From the NCBI RefSeq assembly GCF_000002985.6, contig NC_003282.8, positions 16,058,001-16,122,000 of the forward strand: DNA of 64,000 bases. The letters run 5' to 3'. Of the stretch, positions 59,662 through 64,000 are shown in pieces. Made by a program: the position numbers and the translations under genes. Below the pieces are notes generated by a model that saw only the letters and a list, made by a program, of their open reading frames with translations, had not been told where the DNA came from and ran no database searches. Within the stretch, counting starts at the first letter, position 1; the number at the start of each line of letters is the position of its first letter. Origin of the DNA: Caenorhabditis elegans. Its lineage: Eukaryota; Nematoda; Chromadorea; Rhabditida; Rhabditidae.

Positions 59662-62100
59662 GTTTTGTCGGTTTCAGGAAGCTGTTATAGTTGGAAATGA
59701 AAAATAGGGTTAGTTCCTCGATCTTCTTATAAACTTTTAACTTTCAAAACGTTATCTTAACAGTCATGAACAGAACAATTCATTGTTCACAAAATTCATT
59801 GAAAAATTAGCAAACCTTCCAACTAACGGGTTGTAATTTTTTGAGATCCATGGAAGTTGGCGTGTAAATCAAAATTTCGAAACTAAAATTTGTAGTTTTT
59901 TTTCAAGTCCAACAAGAATTTTGCATGAAAATTCGAGAATGAAAAAAGTGTTTGAAAAATTAGTGCAATTTCTTATATTCTTCAAATCGAAATTTGAATT
60001 GATTATAATTTTGGAAAAACACTATTCTGTTTTGGAATTTTTTAATTCTAGTTCAAAACGAGGTATAGATCAAACATCTTTTAAGAAATAGGATCATGAA
60101 AGAATATTGCAAATTTATAGAAATAGTTCTTAAAAAATAATACTCTGAAACAAAATGCATATAACTTTCACCAGTTATTAGTTTTCAAATTTGATCATAG
60201 GCGATTGAATATTTCTAAAGAATAGGATTTGGAAAAAAATTCCTTGAATCAGTAATTTTACTTAAATTTTTTGAACCACATAAATAAATTGAACCACCCA
60301 AATTATAAAATTTTATTCTGTGGACAATTTGAAAACCACCTGAAATGGTAGAAAGTGTATATATTTGATTTTCGACTCAATTTTCAACTTTTTTAAATTT
60401 TCATACGTTGTACAAAAACTTTTACCGTTTTACTAAATTATCATTCAAAAAAATCCATAAATAAATTCCACTTCAGTTTCCACTTGCTTCGTTGTGGACC
60501 ATATAAAAGTTTGATTGAAGGGTTTTCTTCAAAGCGGAGGAGGTCTATCTGTTGCTCCGGACTCCGCTTTTGGGGAGGTCAAGCTCATTTTCTTGTATCT
60601 AGATAACCCTTTTTTATTAATGGTGTTTCATAATTGCGGCTTCTGACATGCCAAAGTAGGCTTCAAAATGTCTGTATTATTTACGAAACCGGCAAAACAA
60701 ATTCTAGTTTTACAAAGTTTTTGAAAAAAATTCTTAAATCACTAAAATCCACTAGTTTTCCATTTCTTACATTACTCTTTTTTTCAATCAATCAAAAATA
60801 TGATCACTTTTTTACAATATCCATCTATAGGGTGTGAACATAGTTTGAGGTAAAAAATTTAGTGAAAAATTTCTACTGTTTCGTATTTTTGTTAAATTAT
60901 TGTAGCTTTTATTGTAATGTATTCGAAGGTTTTTTTTTGGGATGAAAAAATTCGCAAAAAATTTTCCCGTGGTGGAGAGTTGAACTAATTGATAATGGAT
61001 CAATGTTCAGGGACAAATTTAAGGCACGAAAATTTGCAAAACATTGCAGTAAATTGGTTCATTTGAAAAATTTACAGTATGTAATTTTTTTATCTTCCGA
61101 GTGTCTAGTTAGAGTGTCTAGTTAGAAAATTGATATGTATATTTCATGAATGAATTATGAAACTGCTGAAAATTTGTACACTTCAAATAAGTTTGAAATT
61201 TTGGTAATCTTCAAAAAGTGAGCAAAATTTTGAAAACGACTGTTGTTAAAAATTGTTTCAAAATTATATTTTTATCACAAAGTTCTATCCATTTTGAATT
61301 GCATCATTTTTATCTTATTGTCATAAAAAAGTTCCTAAAAACAAATCACTTTTGCAAAATTGAAAAATATTCACTTGTTTCAGCACTTTCATAAAATACG
61401 ATGAGCAGTGTAAGCTATATTGGGACATTAAAAAGTGATTTATTATTATGTTTGTTTACAAATCACATTTTTTCAAATTTTGAAAATTAATATAAATAAG
61501 CTGTTATTTGTTTTACCAAAATACCTTCTCGAATGAATTCAAGTTTCAAGTCTTTCAACAAACAAGTAAGTAAAGTAAGTTACAATCATTCTAAGTTTAT
61601 GAAAACTATGAAACAGTAGTAAAAACTGTTCAAATCATAAACGTTAAAAAACCAAAAAATAAAGTTTTCTGCTTTATAAAAACTGGCACAAGTTCTGATA
61701 TATTGTGTCCACATAACAGAAACATCTGAAAATTGCTTTCTGGGCAATTTATATATGAGAACTACGGAGACGTCTGCGTCACTCTTCTCCACATAGTCTC
61801 TCACCACAGATGTTTTGAGATAGCATTCGAGAAACAGAGACGCAGATGTCTTTTGAGTGTAAAATGGGGCGATTTTTCTCATTCTCCCACGGACAAGTGA
61901 TGAGAATTCATTATCCAGAACTTACTTGGCTTGGGAGACAGAATTGATGAATAAACTAACGCATGCTCTATGACACCTTATCGAAACAAGTTTTTTTCTG
62001 AAAACATTTCTTGGCAATTTTTAGAAGCTTGAAAGTTGCGCTACTTTACCGATTTTTGTGGGCTTTCTTTTGCGATATTTTTAAAGTTACTAGCAATTTG
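59662..62100. other. AT-rich DNA with two GC-richer islands
   Basis: 60520-60600 carries an inverted pair AAGCGGAG/CTCCGCTT. On the minus strand the same island reads a short open frame MSLTSPKAESGATDRPPPL. 61740-61880 carries GAGACGTCTGCGTC and GAGACGCAGATGTC. One exact octamer (61609). No gene supported. Confidence 0.5.
61549..61569 (-). ncRNA. predicted 21U-RNA locus
   Basis: Octamer 61609-61616, spacing 40 nt. Confidence 0.5.
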
Positions 62101-62114
62101 AATGATTTTTTCCA

Positions 62115-62569
62115 GTTATGGTACTTTACTAGAAAATGATGATCATCAAAGTAATGTAACAATTTTTGAAAATATTAAGCAAAGTAATCATCGTTTTCAA
62201 ATCGATTATTTTATTCATGTCAGATATTTTTTGAAAGGTTTTATTCCGTCTGAAACTAATTTATACTACAACAAATGCTTTTAAAATACCTAAAATTTTT
62301 GATGAATCTTGAATATTAAATTTGCTCGCAGTGAATAATATTTTTTGTTCAATAAATTTAACGACATCTTGGAGCAGTCTTTTTTTTTAAATTCATTTCA
62401 AAATAAAGTTTGCAACAAAAAATGTTTTAAGTTGTTAATGAGTTGCTATCATAAAATTACATTTACAATTTTTCAAACTGGCCGGGTAAAACAGTCAAAA
62501 CATAATTTTCAAGAAGAAACTCAAACAGTGACACGATATTTGAGAAGAACTACCGACAAACCAGCATAA
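62115..62569 (+). pseudogene. two coding-looking pieces, unrecognised
   Basis: After TTTTTTCCAG, 62117-62284 reads YGTLLENDDHQSNVTIFENI, KQSNHRFQIDYFIHVRYFLK and GFIPSETNLYYNKCF to a stop. 62345-62569 reads FNKFNDILEQSFFLNSFQNK...CYHKITFTIFQTG and ends LRRTTDKPA. Both have non-random residue content. Whether they belong to one gene is unknown. Confidence 0.3.
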
Positions 62570-62956
62570 TGTAAGACGAGGTCCCCAGTTTTAACTGCGC
62601 CCGACATCTGAGGGGGTTTGTTTTCGGATAAACGTAAGGAAAAATCCTAAAATTATTTGGCATCTTTTTAAATGCTTAAACAAATTTTCGACAGTTTTAC
62701 CAATGTGGTATAAACTCGTTAAATCAAAATAAATTCATTGTAACAGTGGCATGAGATGTGACACCAAGGCAAATATCAGCCTGCCTCCGCACACCTACCT
62801 GTTTTTAATGGAAGTTTTAACAAATTTATGAAAGTGTAAAAACTGTAGAACTTTGGGAAAAACACAAAACCTTGAATTTCCACGTCAAAATTCAGACAAA
62901 ATCAGGCTTCAAGCAGGCGCTAGAGTCTATCTATATGCCTACCTTTCTTGAAAGAA

Positions 62957-63189
62957 TTAAACTGCGTGGCGTGTACACAAAAATCCTTAAAACTTGACTC
63001 CGCCAAATTCGGCTCCCAACCAATATCAAGCCACCGGCATTCTATGAGTTCCGCGCCCAATACAGTGGGGCGGAACTCGTAAAATGTCGGTGGCTGATAT
63101 TGGTTTGGTGTCCGGATTTTGGCTTTCTCCTCCTAGTTTAAAAAAAAAATTTTGTGTACACACCACGCAGTTAAATTATTTTGAGTGTA
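62957..63189. repeat. GC-rich TIR element, copy 5
   Basis: TTAAACTGCGTGGCGTGTAC at the left, TGTACACACCACGCAGTTAA and TTTTGAGTGTA at the right. The inner inverted pair is GAGTTCCGC/GCGGAACTC. The most complete copy besides copy 1. Confidence 0.8.
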
Positions 63190-63335
63190 ACTCTAGAAAA
63201 AACAATAATTTGAAGGGAATCGAAACCCATTGAGTTGTAAATCAAGTTCTCAAACTTAAACTCACACTTTGAAACATTATTTATGAATTTTTGATTTAAA
63301 TTTTTTCAAAAATTTCGGGAATTTTTCTTGAAATT

Positions 63336-63356
63336 TTGATATTATTTGAAGTTTAA
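63336..63356 (-). ncRNA. predicted 21U-RNA locus
   Basis: Octamer 63396-63403, spacing 40 nt. Confidence 0.45.
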
Positions 63357-63858
63357 ATATAAGAATCTAAAAATTATAAAAAAACAATTGTTGGTTGAAA
63401 CAGATTTCACAAACAATGTCGAATATTGTAAATAAATGGAAACAGTAATGTTTTAAAAAATAAATTTCAAAATTTGGAATTCATGGCTGAAGCGGGTCTA
63501 GACCAGGTGCCATTTTTAGATTTTTTGATGTTTTTCAGGGAAATCGAAAAATCGCAAAATCTAAATCTTGTAAAACGAAAAACAAACATCGATTTTTCGA
63601 TTTCTGAAACAAAAATATGAAAGAATCGAAAACCACACCTTTGAATTTGAACGTTGAAACGAGTTCCCAGAAAACGAGCAAAATTTAAGAAAACTGTAAA
63701 ACCCGTTTCGATTGTTTTGAAATGTGACCATAGAAAATGATTTTCAACTGTTTTGAGCTGCCGTTAAAATTAGTTCAATTATATTCATTGGAATTTAGTT
63801 GCCATATGAATTTGCTTAAATTTGCTTTGTTCCAAACTTCTCTGTTTGCAACATTTTT

Positions 63859-64000
63859 AGAAAGTAAAGTATATGAAACAGTGAAAATATGAATCGAAAA
63901 TTTAGTGATTTTTTTCAGATTCCAAAGTTTTCTTTCCTGTTTCGAAAGAACATCGATTTAATTGAATTGTCTGCTGTCTATTTACCGGTGGTTTTATTAA
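63859..64000 (-). repeat. large inverted repeat, displaced outer end of right arm
   Basis: Reverse complement of 41576-41717, starting exactly where the main right arm broke off. It runs to the window edge and probably continues. Confidence 0.9.

Larger units (their letters stand above)
51337..63858. other. 12.5-kb block splitting the right arm of the inverted repeat
   Basis: Starts TTAGCCATAATT and ends CAACATTTTT. No clear terminal inverted repeats or target duplication beyond a possible TA/TAG at the junctions. Composition and octamer content match the rest of the window, so it is cluster DNA rather than a foreign element. Confidence 0.7.

Noticed and set aside
1-64000. tRNA, rRNA, snRNA or CRISPR features
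   Set aside because: No cloverleaf with conserved TTCRA arm, no rRNA blocks and no regular spacer arrays seen.

Overview
The window looks like Caenorhabditis (most likely C. elegans) nuclear DNA from a piRNA-rich arm, probably chromosome IV. It is very AT-rich, with A-runs and T-runs recurring at roughly helical spacing. Introns are short with TTTCAG-type acceptors. The octamer CTGTTTCA, core of the 'Ruby' promoter motif of type 1 21U-RNAs (nematode piRNAs), is scattered over both strands. I found about 84 exact copies by eye, against two or three expected for this base composition. In most cases I checked, a YRNT tetranucleotide lies 38-42 nt downstream, where the 5' U of a 21U-RNA belongs. 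The window is therefore best read as a 21U-RNA gene cluster with a few protein genes, gene relics and repeats set into it. Organism and chromosome are inferred from sequence style and motif, not from a database match.

Layout. 0.3-3.4 kb: an apparently intact seven-exon gene for a membrane-anchored FkbM-type methyltransferase, with octamers in its introns. 5.3-6.7 kb: chemoreceptor-like and other exon relics. 6.7-8.7 kb: a GC-richer block with no octamers. 9-11.2 kb: small minus-strand exons and a palindromic repeat. 10.5-19.3 kb: piRNA units pointing mostly left, including a 640-690 bp tandem duplication at 14.0-15.5 kb. 20.8-26.7 kb: units pointing right. 27.2-31.4 kb: units pointing left again. 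31.7-33.9 kb: a decayed RING-finger gene and a fragment of a second copy. 34.6-35.8 kb: another tandem duplication. 36.7-38.0 kb: a TIR-bounded or Helitron-like element with a 123-bp minisatellite.

41.6-51.3 kb: a large, nearly perfect inverted repeat (arms about 2.96 kb, spacer about 3.7 kb). It carries two copies of a small two-exon gene and of four 21U units. Its right arm stops at 51336 and resumes at 63859, so 12.5 kb of other cluster DNA splits it. That 12.5 kb block holds a palindromic repeat, more 21U units, coding-looking exons, and a Helitron-like fragment with two near-perfect heat-shock-element arrays at 56.1-56.2 kb.

How it works together: the protein genes look incidental. The repeated unit is the short promoter octamer plus a 21-nt body, copied by local tandem, dispersed and inverted duplication. 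In one well-preserved duplicate pair the promoter is almost unchanged while the 21-nt body is scrambled. That fits strong selection on the promoter with freely changing piRNA sequence.
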